Part shown: piece after piece, positions 13,559 to 13,778 of the stretch
Layout of the letters: every line of letters begins with the position of its first letter
How positions within the stretch are numbered: position 1 is the stretch's first letter
From: Dysgonamonadaceae bacterium
GTDB taxonomy: Bacteria > Bacteroidota > Bacteroidia > Bacteroidales > Azobacteroidaceae
NCBI GenBank assembly: GCA_031287395.1
Contig: JAITTA010000118.1
Coordinates: forward strand, 1-13,778
Direction: 5' to 3'
Length of the DNA: 13,778 nt
Made by a program: the position numbers and the translations under genes
The notes under the pieces: generated by a model
Seen by the model: only the letters and a program-made list of their open reading frames with translations
Told to the model about the DNA's origin: nothing
The model's database searches: none

Positions 13559-13778
13559 TCCATTTATTATAAATTAGACTTATTATTTTATATTCTAATA
13601 AACATCTCAGGAGACTTTTTTGTTATATCAATTTGTTCAAAATTTATGCCACAAAATGAAAAACGGATGAGAAAATTAAGTTCGTATTTGAGTTGTAAGG
13701 TTAGGGTATTGGTTCAAGCAGAATGTATAGTTGTCAAATAGTGCAGCACCTGACGACTGAGTTCAACACAGCCCGACC
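13559..13778. other. Right-edge region, no supported gene
   Basis: This 220-base stretch is AT-rich near aqpZ and must hold the aqpZ promoter, though no full TTTG / TAnnTTTG pair is clear. The last 38 bases or so are richer in G and C. Two frames run into the edge there: minus-strand ones ending at TGA near 13735 and 13716, and a plus-strand one open from ATG at 13722. None can be recognised. They could be the end of a neighbouring gene or of an insertion sequence. Confidence 0.3.

Noticed and set aside
13538..13741. 67-codon plus-strand open frame overlapping the start of aqpZ
   Set aside because: It begins inside aqpZ on the opposite strand and has no recognisable domain or start signals.
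1..13778. CRISPR array, rRNA, complete insertion sequence or riboswitch
   Set aside because: No regularly spaced repeats, rRNA signatures, transposase genes or recognisable riboswitch cores were seen anywhere in the window.

Overview
The window looks like chromosomal core sequence of a member of the Bacteroidota, most likely order Bacteroidales. Three things support this: a full-length SprA/Sov outer-membrane translocon of the type IX secretion system, which occurs only in this phylum; promoter-like sites of the Bacteroides type (TTTG about 20 bases before TAnnTTTG) in front of several genes; and the protein families around it. The genus cannot be told from this sequence alone. Base composition is moderate and even through the genes, with AT-rich spacers.

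Layout, left to right. The left edge holds the start of a minus-strand lipoprotein-like gene that runs out of the window. Between it and nadC lies a short reading frame that looks like a leftover piece of a streptopain-type (C10) cysteine peptidase. nadC (NAD synthesis) follows, downstream of and co-directional with a secreted C1B-type (bleomycin hydrolase-like) cysteine peptidase. The centre, more than half of the window, is sprA. Its start codon overlaps the stop codon of ruvA (TGATG), so ruvA and sprA form one minus-strand operon. A consensus promoter in the 55-base gap after sprA starts a second unit, peptidase-nadC.

Divergent from ruvA is cutC on the plus strand. It ends in a hairpin shared with a convergent tRNA-Leu(CAG) gene. 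Between the tRNA and dapA is a 294-base spacer containing a short plus-strand reading frame that resembles only the N-terminal arm-binding domain of a Bacteroidota tyrosine integrase, probably a mobile-element scar. dapA (lysine/diaminopimelate synthesis) has its own consensus promoter. aqpZ (water channel) ends in a strong 12-bp hairpin terminator just upstream of dapA. The last 220 bases hold no gene I can support.

Most genes here are housekeeping; the secretion translocon is the main specialised part. I found no complete undescribed system. The least explained items are the two peptidase/integrase fragments, the edge lipoprotein, and two local features of SprA (an EF-hand-like loop and a basic low-complexity segment).
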